In this document: one piece after another, positions 25,451 through 33,721 of the stretch
Layout of the letters: each line of letters starts with the position of its first letter
Position numbering within the stretch: the first letter of the stretch is position 1
Origin: Sphingobium boeckii
GTDB lineage: Bacteria; Pseudomonadota; Alphaproteobacteria; Sphingomonadales; Sphingomonadaceae
Assembly: GCF_014199215.1 (NCBI RefSeq)
Contig: NZ_JACIJC010000004.1
Span: 124,001-188,000, forward strand
Direction of reading: 5' to 3'
DNA length: 64,000 bases
The notes under the pieces: generated by a model
What the model was told of the DNA's origin: nothing
Databases searched by the model: none
Seen by the model: only the letters and a program-made list of their open reading frames with translations
Translations under genes and position numbers: made by a program

Positions 25451-26793
25451 GTGACCTGCTGCGGATCGGCTCGCTTGGCGTATCCGCCTATCGCGGCGCA
25501 TTGGCGACCATCGGCGATAACGTCGCCAATGCGGAGACCGAAGGCTATTCGCGGCGCGATGTGAGCTTGCGCGAAACCGCGGTGCTTGGCCCCGGCATGG
25601 CACTCTATAACAATATCACGGCGCTTGGCGGCGTGCAGATCGATGCGGTGGATCGTGCCTGGGATGCGTTTCGCGCGACCGACGCACGCCGCGCCGGTGC
25701 CGATTCCGCGCGCTCCAGCGCCCAGACCCGCTGGCTCACTGTCACCGAAACAGCGCTCGATACCGGCACTGCGGGCGTCGGCGCACGGCTGACCGCATTT
25801 TACACCAGCGCCGATACGCTGGCAGCCGATCCCAATGGCGCAGCGCCCCGGCGCGGCATGTTGATGGCGTTGGATGATGTGACCGCGGCCTTCCGCACCA
25901 GCGCCGAAGGGCTTGAGCAGGCGGCCAAGGGCGTCTCCGCCGAAGCCGGCACCACGACCACGGCGATCAATAACGATCTTCAGGCGCTCGCCAATGTGAA
26001 CACTGCCATTCGTCGCGTTGCGACGGGCACGGGCTCGCGCGCCGAACTGGAAGACGAGCGTGATCGGCTGCTCGATGGTCTGAACCAGAAGATGTCGATC
26101 GATATCACGCTGGACGCCAAGGGCGCGGCCAGCATTCGCGCCAATGGCCCCGGCGGGCCGGTGCTGCTGGAGGGCAATGTCGCAGCGATCGTCCAGTCGC
26201 GCACCGCCGCTGATGGCCGGATCGCCCTTTCCACCACGTTCGCGGGCGAAACCAGCACGTTGTCGCCTGCGGGCGGCTCGATGGCCGGGCTGGTTTCATC
26301 CGCAACCGCGATTGCCGATCGGCGCATCGCGCTGGATAGCATCGCCAATGATTTCGCGGGCCAGATCAATAGCTGGTCGGCAAATGGCCTCGATAAGGCG
26401 GGCAATCCCGGCCAGGCGCTGCTGACGACCACCGGGGCCGCCGCAATGGCGCTGAACACCAGTGATCCGGATATGATCGCGGCTGCAGCACCCGGCGGAG
26501 CGGCAAATGGCAATCTTCTGCTGCTCCAATCCCAGCGCACCGAATCCGGCGCGGAAGCGCGTCATGCCGAATTGGTGACCCAGCTTGCCCAGCAGCTTTT
26601 GTCCAATCGCACGCAGGAAAGCGCCTTCAAGGCGCGGCATGAAAATTCGCTGGCCGCGCGGGACGAAATCGCGGGCATCGATCTCGATCGCGAAGCCGCC
26701 GAACTGCTGCGCTATCAACAGGCTTACAATGGCTCGGCAAAGGTGATCCAGATCGCCCGCGAGACCATGCAATCCATCCTCGATATCTTCTGA
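25447..26793 (+). CDS. flgK: FlgK, hook-filament junction protein 1
   Basis: 448 residues. The N-terminal part matches the rod/hook family (LATIGDNVANAETEGYSRRD) and the C-terminal part reads GIDLDREAAELLRYQQAYNG ... AKVIQIARETMQSILDIF, typical of FlgK. It joins hook to filament and needs FlgN for export. Confidence 0.95.
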   Translation: MSDLLRIGSLGVSAYRGALATIGDNVANAETEGYSRRDVSLRETAVLGPGMALYNNITALGGVQIDAVDRAWDAFRATDARRAGADSARSSAQTRWLTVTETALDTGTAGVGARLTAFYTSADTLAADPNGAAPRRGMLMALDDVTAAFRTSAEGLEQAAKGVSAEAGTTTTAINNDLQALANVNTAIRRVATGTGSRAELEDERDRLLDGLNQKMSIDITLDAKGAASIRANGPGGPVLLEGNVAAIVQSRTAADGRIALSTTFAGETSTLSPAGGSMAGLVSSATAIADRRIALDSIANDFAGQINSWSANGLDKAGNPGQALLTTTGAAAMALNTSDPDMIAAAAPGGAANGNLLLLQSQRTESGAEARHAELVTQLAQQLLSNRTQESAFKARHENSLAARDEIAGIDLDREAAELLRYQQAYNGSAKVIQIARETMQSILDIF

Positions 26794-26804
26794 CGGAGCG
26801 CGAC

Positions 26805-27635
26805 ATGATCATTGGCAGCCGCCATCACCTCAATGCCGAGATCGCCCGCCAGACGCGGCTGTCCCAGGCCGTGGCCCGCATCCAGACCGAGATTTCGGAA
26901 GGCAAGAAGATCCTGGCCCCGTCCGATGATCCCGTCGGTGCCGCCCGCGTGACGCAGATCGGGCAGGCGCAGGCGAATGAAAAGGCTTGGGCCGCCAATG
27001 CCGATGGTGCCGCGGCGCTTGCCGGGCGCGTTGAAACCGCGCTGACCAGCATCGGCACCGCGGTCGATCGCGCGGTGGAACTGATCACGCTCGCGCGGTC
27101 CACCACCATGAGCGCGGAAGACCGGCAGAATTACGCATCCGAAATTGCCGGTCTCGCAACCGATATCGCCGAGCTTTCCGCCCAATCGGATTCGCGCGGC
27201 CAGCCCTTTTTCGCCAATGGCACCCCGCTCTCCATTCCAGTGGGCAAGACGAGTGCCCTGCAGGCCAATCCATCGTTCGAATCCGTCTTCGGGCCTGCCG
27301 GCAGCGATCTCGTTTCCACGCTGAACGCGGCCGTCGCGGCGCTCCAGTCCGGCAACGACACCGCCATTGCAGGCAGCCTGACCGCGGTTCAGGGCGCGCA
27401 GGAGCGGCTGACCGATGCCCGCGGCGAACATGGTTCGCGCGCGGCGCTGATCGATCAGGTGCGGGAGCGTTTCCTGGTCTCCGGGCTGGCGCTCAAATCG
27501 GAGCGTTCGGATATCGAGGATACGGACATCACCGAGGCGACCCCGCGCATGAATGCCGCGATCCTGACGCTCGAGGCGGCACAGGCCAGCTTCGTGCGGA
27601 TCAACCGGCAGACATTGTTCGATCTTCTTGGATAA
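26805..27635 (+). CDS. flgL: FlgL, hook-filament junction protein 3
   Basis: 276 residues with flagellin-like ends. The N-terminus (LSQAVARIQTEISEGKKILA, PSDDPVGAARV) matches FlgL, and the C-terminus carries SDIEDTDITEATPRMNAAIL and a flagellin-type ending LFDLLG. It is the last gene of the flgB-L operon. Confidence 0.94.
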   Translation: MIIGSRHHLNAEIARQTRLSQAVARIQTEISEGKKILAPSDDPVGAARVTQIGQAQANEKAWAANADGAAALAGRVETALTSIGTAVDRAVELITLARSTTMSAEDRQNYASEIAGLATDIAELSAQSDSRGQPFFANGTPLSIPVGKTSALQANPSFESVFGPAGSDLVSTLNAAVAALQSGNDTAIAGSLTAVQGAQERLTDARGEHGSRAALIDQVRERFLVSGLALKSERSDIEDTDITEATPRMNAAILTLEAAQASFVRINRQTLFDLLG

Positions 27636-27644
27636 AATTTCGAG

Positions 27645-27661
27645 CTAATATCACGTTAACC
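27645..27661 (+). promoter_or_regulatory. Possible CtrA-type site before motA
   Basis: CTAA-N7-TTAACC, one base away from the alphaproteobacterial CtrA consensus TTAA-N7-TTAAC. It directly precedes the sigma-28-type promoter of motA. A single weak match, so tentative. Confidence 0.35.
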
Positions 27662-27662
27662 G

Positions 27663-27689
27663 TAAAGCCGCGGCCCGCTCTGCCGTTAA
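27663..27689 (+). promoter_or_regulatory. Sigma-28 type promoter of motAB
   Basis: TAAA, exactly 15 nt, GCCGTTAA; the consensus is TAAA-N15-GCCGATAA. It lies 68 nt before the motA ATG. Confidence 0.75.
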
Positions 27690-27757
27690 TCCCAAGAGAG
27701 ACATAGTTACCGGCGGCCTTTTGTAATCGCCGCTTCGCGTATCACGGGGGTTCTTTA

Positions 27758-28621
27758 ATGTTCGCAGCAATCGGTCTCGTGATCCTTCTCGTCATGGTGT
27801 TCGGCGGGTTCATGATCACCGGCGGCGATCTCGGCGCAGTGATGCACGCCGTGCCCCATGAAATGCTGATCATCGGCGGTGCCGCCGTCGGCGCGATGGT
27901 CGCCGGCAATTCCATGAAGGAATTGAAGGCGCTGGGCGGCGTGATGGGCAAGATATTCAAGGGACCGAAATATAAGAAGCAGGATTTTCTGGATGTGATC
28001 TTCCTGGTCTCCGCGCTCATGAAGATGATGCGCACCGATGGGCCAGTGGCATTGGAGCCGCATATCGAGGAACCCAAGACCAGCACGATCTTCGGCGAAT
28101 ATCCCCGGCTTTTGAAAGACGACACGCTGGTTCATCTGATCACGGATACGCTCCGTCTGGTCGTCGTATCTTCCGGCACGCTTGATCCTCATGCGGTGGA
28201 AGAGGTGATGGATAACAGCCTCAAGACCCACCATCACGATACGATGCAGCCTGCCGAAGCGCTTCAGACGCTGGCCGATGCCTTGCCCGCGCTCGGCATC
28301 GTCGCCGCCGTGCTCGGCGTGGTGAAAACCATGGGCTCGATCGATCAGCCGCCGGCAATCCTGGGCGAAATGATCGGCTCCGCGCTGGTCGGCACATTCC
28401 TGGGCGTGCTTCTGGCTTATGGCATTGTTTCGCCCTTCGCCAATCGCGCCAAGCAGGTGATCGAGGCGGATGACGCCATCTATCATGTGGTGAAACAGAT
28501 GATCATCGCATCGCTGCACGGCCACCCCATCCCGCTCGTCATCGAAGCCGCGCGGTCTGGCATCACCCATTCCAACCAGCCCGCCTTCGCCGACGTGTTC
28601 GATGGTATGCGCGGTCGCTGA
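27758..28621 (+). CDS. motA: MotA, flagellar stator proton-channel subunit
   Basis: 287 residues, typical MotA size. Two N-terminal helices (LVILLVMVFGGFMITGG; MLIIGGAAVGAMVAG) are followed by a large cytoplasmic loop and TM3-TM4 (LGIVAAVLGVVKTMGS; LVGTFLGVLLAYGIVSPF). It forms the stator with MotB, encoded 3 nt downstream. Confidence 0.96.
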   Translation: MFAAIGLVILLVMVFGGFMITGGDLGAVMHAVPHEMLIIGGAAVGAMVAGNSMKELKALGGVMGKIFKGPKYKKQDFLDVIFLVSALMKMMRTDGPVALEPHIEEPKTSTIFGEYPRLLKDDTLVHLITDTLRLVVVSSGTLDPHAVEEVMDNSLKTHHHDTMQPAEALQTLADALPALGIVAAVLGVVKTMGSIDQPPAILGEMIGSALVGTFLGVLLAYGIVSPFANRAKQVIEADDAIYHVVKQMIIASLHGHPIPLVIEAARSGITHSNQPAFADVFDGMRGR

Positions 28622-28624
28622 TCC

Positions 28625-29572
28625 ATGGCGAAGGCACCAGCAAAACGGGGCAAGAACGAGCCCGAAGTTCGCCCGATCATCGTCAAGAAGATCATCGCGG
28701 GCGACCATGGCGGCCATCACGGCGGCGCATGGAAAGTGGCCTATGCCGATTTCGTGACCGCGATGATGGCCTTCTTCCTTTTGCTCTGGATCCTGGGCGC
28801 GACCACCGAGAAGCAGCGCAAGGGCATTGCGGATTACTTCACACCGACGCTGATCGAGATGCGCCAGAAGAGCGCCGGATCGAACGGCGCGTTCGGCGGG
28901 CAATCCATCGTTTCGCGTGACAATTATGCGCACAAGGCCGCGCAAACGGGGTCCAAGGGCATCACAATGCCCAAGGATGCGACAGGCGGCAACAAGGACG
29001 GTGCGGGCGAAAAACGGATGCGTGAACGCAAGCGCTTCCAGATGCTGCGCAAAGAGCTGACCGAGCGCATGAAGCGCGACAAGAAACTGAGCCGTCTGCT
29101 CAAGAACGTGCGCTTTACAGAGACACGCGAGGGGCTGCGCATCGATCTGATCGACGAGGCCGATTTCTCGATGTTCAGCCTGGGCACCGCAACCCTGCTT
29201 CCCGAAGCACGACGGCTGCTGGGCGAAGTGGCGCGGGTGATCGACGGCATTCCCAACAATGTGATCGTGCGCGGGCATACCGATGCCCTGCCTTACGCTT
29301 CGGGGCGGAGCGGCAATAACTGGACGCTGTCTGCCGCACGGGCTGAATCGACGCGCCTCGCGCTCAATTCATCGGGCGTCATCCCGCAGCGTTTCGCCCG
29401 GATCGAAGGCGTGGCGGAGCGCGAACCCTATGTGCCGGGCAATATCTATGATCCGCGCAACCGCCGCATGTCGGTCACGCTGGCATGGATTTCGGACAGT
29501 GCGAATATGGATGCCGATCCCGCAGCGCCCGTGGAACCACAGGCAGCGCCGCAGAAAATCGCGTCTAAGTGA
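28625..29572 (+). CDS. motB: MotB, peptidoglycan-anchored stator subunit
   Basis: 315 residues. The plug/TM region WKVAYADFVTAMMAFFLLLW has the essential Asp42, and the OmpA domain (about 185-295) contains VIVRGHTDALPY and NWTLSAARAESTRLALN. It anchors the stator to peptidoglycan. Its 3' end overlaps the convergent transglycosylase gene by 8 nt. Confidence 0.96.
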   Translation: MAKAPAKRGKNEPEVRPIIVKKIIAGDHGGHHGGAWKVAYADFVTAMMAFFLLLWILGATTEKQRKGIADYFTPTLIEMRQKSAGSNGAFGGQSIVSRDNYAHKAAQTGSKGITMPKDATGGNKDGAGEKRMRERKRFQMLRKELTERMKRDKKLSRLLKNVRFTETREGLRIDLIDEADFSMFSLGTATLLPEARRLLGEVARVIDGIPNNVIVRGHTDALPYASGRSGNNWTLSAARAESTRLALNSSGVIPQRFARIEGVAEREPYVPGNIYDPRNRRMSVTLAWISDSANMDADPAAPVEPQAAPQKIASK

Positions 29573-30425
29573 GCGAAGAGACCACGAGCATATAGGCCAG
29601 CCGCGCGGATTGCGGATTGGGCCGCAGCATGTCCATCGGACGCGCCTCGAGTGTATCGGCGGTGTCCAATTCGGTCACAGCCTCCTGCTGCGCGATATGC
29701 CCGCCCCAGGTCATTCCGTCTGCCGGCGGCTCCGCCATGAGCCGCAATCCCGGCGCAAACCCGCCGGCATAGGATGGCGCAACCACAGCCGCGGCAGCAC
29801 CGCTGCCGCCCAGCTTGTTGCCCATCAGCGCATAGACGTCCGCAAAGCTGCGGGCCTCACCACTTCTGGTGTAAAAGATCGAGCGATTGGCCGCTGCCTC
29901 GCGCGGAAATTGCGCCGCGGCGGCGGCGTCGGGGGTCGCGGCGGCGGCTTTCAGGAAGCTCGAAGCGCCGCCCGCCCCCAGGAAATGCGCAAAATAGAGA
30001 TCGGTCGCATTGGGCGTCCGCCCGATCCGCCGCGTCAGATAATCGGCATTGTCCGATGCAAATTCGGCGGCCATCGCCGCGGACGCATCCGGATCATAGC
30101 GCATCGCCAGAATGGCGCGGCGCGCCTCCGGATCGCTCACGGTATAACGCCCGTCGGAACGCTGCTTGATCGCCTCCGCTGCGGCTTGATAGCCGTGTGC
30201 CGCACCGTGTTTCTTCACCGTGCTCAGCCAGCTTTGTTCGATAAATTGATACAGCCCTGCCGCCGAAGACGTCTTCGCCTTGGCACCGGGATCGAGGCTG
30301 CTTTCCACCCGCGCCTGATTCCAGAGATAATCGAAGTCCACGCCGGTGCGCTGCGAAGCCTGGCCGATCGCATAGGAGATTCTGGCATCCGCCATACCTC
30401 CAGCATTGATCGGCTTGGCACCCAT
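29565..30425 (-). CDS. Lytic transglycosylase (SLT domain), probably flagellar
   Basis: 286 residues. The SLT catalytic domain is at about residues 18-140, with catalytic Glu in NQARVESSLDPGAKA and the AGLYQFIEQSWLSTV motif. It should cut peptidoglycan for rod passage, complementing the muramidase-free FlgJ. No Sec signal peptide or lipobox is visible at the N-terminus (MGAKPINAGGMADARISYAI), so export may go through the flagellar system, but this is inference. The last 100 residues are poorly conserved and rich in A and G. Confidence 0.85.
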   Translation of the reverse strand: MGAKPINAGGMADARISYAIGQASQRTGVDFDYLWNQARVESSLDPGAKAKTSSAAGLYQFIEQSWLSTVKKHGAAHGYQAAAEAIKQRSDGRYTVSDPEARRAILAMRYDPDASAAMAAEFASDNADYLTRRIGRTPNATDLYFAHFLGAGGASSFLKAAAATPDAAAAAQFPREAAANRSIFYTRSGEARSFADVYALMGNKLGGSGAAAAVVAPSYAGGFAPGLRLMAEPPADGMTWGGHIAQQEAVTELDTADTLEARPMDMLRPNPQSARLAYMLVVSSLT

Positions 30426-30467
30426 GAATTTCCCCGAACGCGTTACCGCCCAGAGCTAAACAAATCC

Positions 30468-30484
30468 GGTTAACAAAACCCTAA
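30468..30484 (-). promoter_or_regulatory. Possible CtrA-type site before the transglycosylase
   Basis: On the minus strand TTAG-N7-TTAACC, one mismatch from TTAA-N7-TTAAC. It lies in the AT-rich 212-nt gap (30426-30637) about 45 nt upstream of the transglycosylase ATG. Confidence 0.35.
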
Positions 30485-30563
30485 ACTGTCAACTAATGAT
30501 ACACTTCCGCGTTAACACTTTCAGTGACTGTAATTATGTGTTTTTCATCGCTATGAGCCGCCC

Positions 30564-30591
30564 CCGGCAACTAAACATATGGCGTTGCCGG
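30564..30591. repeat. CCGGCAAC-GTTGCCGG inverted repeat
   Basis: A perfect 8-bp inverted repeat with a 12-nt spacer. Its half-sites equal those of the palindromes upstream of flgB, but the spacing is wider. It overlaps a candidate sigma-28 promoter. Confidence 0.5.
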
Positions 30592-30598
30592 ACGTTAT
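30572..30598 (+). promoter_or_regulatory. Possible sigma-28 type promoter of the small gene
   Basis: TAAA, 15 nt, GACGTTAT: one base from the GCCGTTAT box of the flagellin promoter, with ideal spacing. Confidence 0.45.
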
Positions 30599-30688
30599 CA
30601 TGATTAACAAGCACGGTTTAACAACGGTTGTTGATGAGTGCGTCCGTTCAGCATACCGAACCAGATAGTGATCGCCGGGGAAAATTCT

Positions 30689-30865
30689 TTGAAAGATGGC
30701 ATCGAACCGAAAGCGTTGGCGCAGACTGCCATCGCGCTGATGAACGAGGCGCTGACTTTACTGGATCGCGCCGAAGCATGGGAAGCGAGCGCGCATCTCG
30801 ATCTGGCGATCCGCAGGCTCGAGGCGTGGGATTATGATGTCCAGAACATCGCCGGCGAGGCCTGA
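30689..30865 (+). CDS. Small protein of unknown function
   Basis: 58 residues from a TTG at 30689, preceded by GGGGAAAA at good spacing; the frame is also open from a GTG at 30638 (75 residues) without a clear ribosome site. The product is acidic and helical (PKALAQTAIALMNEALTLLD, HLDLAIRRLEAWDYDVQ). It is not recognised. A candidate sigma-28 promoter upstream and the flagellar neighbours suggest a motility link, unproven. Confidence 0.55.
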   Translation: MKDGIEPKALAQTAIALMNEALTLLDRAEAWEASAHLDLAIRRLEAWDYDVQNIAGEA

Positions 30866-30883
30866 CCGACGTTAACGCCTTCG

Positions 30884-31276
30884 TCAGTGAGTAATCGACA
30901 GATAGGCCACCATCTTCTCATCGCCCTTGCGGGACAGAGTGATCGGCGTATTTTCCGATATCGGCAGCGCCGGATAGCCTTCGATCAGGCCTTCGCTCCG
31001 CAACACCCGGATCCAGCGCATCACGCTCGACCACCCCGCATTGATATCGACACATATGTCCGCGGCCAGCAGCGAGCGGCGATCCTCCTGCGCGATATAG
31101 ACTTCCAGCAGAATATCCCAGCTCGGTTCGGCAAACAGGCCGGCGCCAAATAGAGATGCCCGGATCCGGCGCGCATCCTTCATGCGGATGGCAGCGCTGA
31201 GCAGCGATCCATCACCAGCATCGTGGCCGCCGCGCACCACGCGAAGATCGAAAGCGTTATCGCGCATCCCAGGCAT
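30884..31276 (-). CDS. Winged-helix (MarR-like) DNA-binding protein
   Basis: 130 residues (a second ATG at 31267 is possible). The central region FAEPSWDILLEVYIAQEDRR ... SVMRWIRVLRSEGLIEGYP reads as a winged helix-turn-helix, followed by LSRKGDEKMVAYLS like the wing and last helix of MarR-type proteins. It starts within the 3' end of the GNAT gene (20-nt overlap), so the two are cotranscribed. Target genes are unknown. Confidence 0.7.
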   Translation of the reverse strand: MPGMRDNAFDLRVVRGGHDAGDGSLLSAAIRMKDARRIRASLFGAGLFAEPSWDILLEVYIAQEDRRSLLAADICVDINAGWSSVMRWIRVLRSEGLIEGYPALPISENTPITLSRKGDEKMVAYLSITH

Positions 31277-32504
31277 CCCGGGGCATTTGATCCGGCCGGC
31301 GCAGGCGGCGAGCGTGAAGATCGATCAGCGCGGCGCGATTGGCCACGCCGCCCTTGGGCAATTGTTCGAACGGCCCGGGACGGTTCCACACACCTTCCGG
31401 ACGGATCAGCACCATGGGATCAGCGCCGAAGCGGATCGCATCCTTGGTGGGTTCCACGTCCATATACATTTCGCGATATTCCACGTCCGCAAACCAGAAG
31501 GGTGCCTTGCCTTCGATCAATCGCGCGCCGAAGCGGCTCCATGCGGGCACCAGATCCGCGCGACTATGTGCGTAGAGCTTGGAAAAGCCCTTTTCTCGGC
31601 AATGATCGATGCAGGCGCGGACTAGCTCGAACATCAGCCGCGTCTGGCGATATTCGCGCCGGACCGCCAATCGCTCCAGCTTTGCGAAATCCCCGAAATA
31701 GCGGATCCGCGCACAGCCGGCCGGATCGCCGTCGATCGTGCCCAGAAGCTGGGTGGCGCAGAAGTCATTGCCATCATATTCTTCTTCATAAGTGGCAAAT
31801 TGTTCGGACATGTAGGTCGCCGATCGCACCGCAAAGACCCTCATCACATCCTCGATCGTGCGGGCGATGGTCACCTTGATCTTCGGGCGGCGCGGCCGCG
31901 AAGGCGCGATGCTCTGCTGCGGATGGATCACCAGCGCCCATGACGGCGCATCCGGATAGAATTGCGTCGCCGGCAGGAAACCGATCGATTCCTGGATACG
32001 CGCGGACACCGGATTGACGGCGCGCGAGAAGAGCGAAACACCGCCGCCAATCTCTTCAAGCGCCTGGAGCAGCCGCAATCCATCGACCATGCGGCCGGGC
32101 GCATAGACCAGCCATACATAGATGGCGAGCGGCGCTTCGCCGGCCTCCACGATCCACGACGGATCGGGACACAGGCCATCGAAAGCGCCAGAAGCCATGG
32201 CTTCGACGCCAAGCGTGTTGAGGGGCAGAAATGCGATGAAAGGCCATTGAGCGATATTATCGCCCCGCCGGATCACGCGAAATACCGTTGCATTGCGTCT
32301 CCGGATCGCTTCGATACGCGTTGCTTCCGCAAGCACCATATGCGCACTGGCAATCCGGAGGGCTTCGCCGACCTCCGCGTCGTTCGGTATTTCGATCCGG
32401 TTTGATGACCCTGCTGATCGTCCCAGCCATTTGTAGAAGCTGGGCGTGAAAGCCAGGCTGTTCACGTTGCCGCTTGTGCCGGGCTTTCCAAATACAGCTT
32501 CCAT
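31257..32504 (-). CDS. GNAT-fold acyltransferase-like protein, possibly N-acyl amino acid synthase-like
   Basis: 415 residues from the ATG at 32504 with GAGGGG upstream; a longer frame reaches 32618. Two parts are visible. The N-terminal half (about 40-210) looks like a degenerate GNAT domain (SARIQESIGFLPATQFYP near its end). The C-terminal half (about 230-380) has ATYMSEQFATYEEEYDGND, GDPAGCARIRYFGDFAKLER and FSKLYAHSRADLVPAWSRFG, resembling the FeeM/LuxI-like GNAT group. The acyl donor and acceptor are unknown. It is divergent from a LysR regulator and overlaps a winged-helix gene, which suggests a small regulated module. Confidence 0.65.
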   Translation of the reverse strand: MEAVFGKPGTSGNVNSLAFTPSFYKWLGRSAGSSNRIEIPNDAEVGEALRIASAHMVLAEATRIEAIRRRNATVFRVIRRGDNIAQWPFIAFLPLNTLGVEAMASGAFDGLCPDPSWIVEAGEAPLAIYVWLVYAPGRMVDGLRLLQALEEIGGGVSLFSRAVNPVSARIQESIGFLPATQFYPDAPSWALVIHPQQSIAPSRPRRPKIKVTIARTIEDVMRVFAVRSATYMSEQFATYEEEYDGNDFCATQLLGTIDGDPAGCARIRYFGDFAKLERLAVRREYRQTRLMFELVRACIDHCREKGFSKLYAHSRADLVPAWSRFGARLIEGKAPFWFADVEYREMYMDVEPTKDAIRFGADPMVLIRPEGVWNRPGPFEQLPKGGVANRAALIDLHARRLRRPDQMPRDAWDAR

Positions 32505-32561
32505 TGCGTTTCTACCCCTCATGCGGCAAACCCCTCGGAGCCGCTGGAGGATGAGATACCG

Positions 32562-33632
32562 GTGAGACCACCCGATGCCGTGAACAAGAAAAGTGAACAC
32601 CCTGTTCAAGCGCCGCACAGCGCGCAGGAACGGCTGCTTCCTGCCAATCTCCGGTGGGACGATCTCAACGCTTTCTTAACCGTGACGGAGATCGGCAGCC
32701 TCAGATCGGCGGCGACTATGCTGAATGTGTCGGTCAATACGGTGCGGGCGCGAATCGCGCGACTCGAAGGCTCCATGAACGAAGTCCTGCTGGAACGCTC
32801 GCCCGATGGCGTGCGGCCCACCGCCGCGGGCCGCCGCATGGGCGATCTGGCCAAGAGTATGCGCGGTGCCACGATGGACGCGCTGTCACACGAAGCCGGA
32901 TATGAACTGCGCCGTCCGGGCGAGATCCGCATCGGGGCGAGCGAGGCGATCGGATCGGGCTGGCTCACGCCACGGTTGCTCGATCTGCAGCAACAATTTC
33001 CCGAACTCACCGTATCACTGATGTGCGATTATGACGTGCATTCGGAGCGCAGCGCCGATCTCGATATCGGTCTGCTGTTCACATTGCCGCGCAATCCCGA
33101 GCTTGTGGTGAGCAAGCTGGCAACGCTGCATTTCATGCCCTTCGCTTCACGCGGCTATATCGAGCAACATGGCGTCCCCAAATCGCTCGACGATCTGCGC
33201 AATCATCGCTTTATCGAGCAGGTTGCGCCGGGCGTGAATTCAAGCCTGCTCGATCATCTGATCGGCAGTGACCGGCCGGTCGGCTTCCTGCCGATCCGCA
33301 CCAACTCGAGCCTTGCCCTCTTCTGGGCGGTGGCGAGCGGTGCCGGCATCGCGTTCATGCCCACCTATGTCATGGGGATCACGCGCAAGCTGATCCCGAT
33401 CGACCTGCCCGCGCAGCTCCGCTTCGATCTCTATTATTATTATCATCCCGAAGCCCGCCATTCGCCGCCTGTGATGGCCGGCGTCTCATGGCTGCGCTCG
33501 GTCTTCGATCCGGATCGCTATCCCTGGTTCAGGAACGATTTCGTTCACCCGTCCGAATTCAACCCGTCCACCCATGCGAGCGGCAACGTCGTGCGCCTGT
33601 TCGAGCCTCTGATCGGCGACGACCTGATCTGA
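32562..33632 (+). CDS. LysR-family transcription regulator
   Basis: 356 residues from a GTG with GGAGG 11 nt upstream. The helix-turn-helix is near residues 34-90 (DLNAFLTVTEIGSLRSAATM, LNVSVNTVRARIARLE), and a substrate-binding domain follows (EIRIGASEAIGSGWLTPRLL). It is divergent from the GNAT gene with only 57 nt between starts, so it may control that gene. The unusually long extension before the HTH (about 30 residues) could be shorter if a later start is used. Confidence 0.88.
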   Translation: MRPPDAVNKKSEHPVQAPHSAQERLLPANLRWDDLNAFLTVTEIGSLRSAATMLNVSVNTVRARIARLEGSMNEVLLERSPDGVRPTAAGRRMGDLAKSMRGATMDALSHEAGYELRRPGEIRIGASEAIGSGWLTPRLLDLQQQFPELTVSLMCDYDVHSERSADLDIGLLFTLPRNPELVVSKLATLHFMPFASRGYIEQHGVPKSLDDLRNHRFIEQVAPGVNSSLLDHLIGSDRPVGFLPIRTNSSLALFWAVASGAGIAFMPTYVMGITRKLIPIDLPAQLRFDLYYYYHPEARHSPPVMAGVSWLRSVFDPDRYPWFRNDFVHPSEFNPSTHASGNVVRLFEPLIGDDLI

Positions 33633-33643
33633 ACCCGCAAACG

Positions 33644-33702
33644 CCGTTCGGACTAAGCCGGTCGAAGGCAAAATAAGGCTTCGACAGGCTCAGCCCGAAT
33701 GG
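33644..33702. repeat. Palindromic repeat, family B
   Basis: An imperfect inverted repeat: CCGTTCGGACTAAGCCGGTC and its partner GACAGGCTCAGCCCGAATGG, with GAAGG/GCTTC inside. It sits between the convergent LysR and GGDEF genes. Its sequence differs from the family A palindromes. Confidence 0.75.
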
Positions 33703-33721
33703 TTGTTCTATTCGGTTCGCC

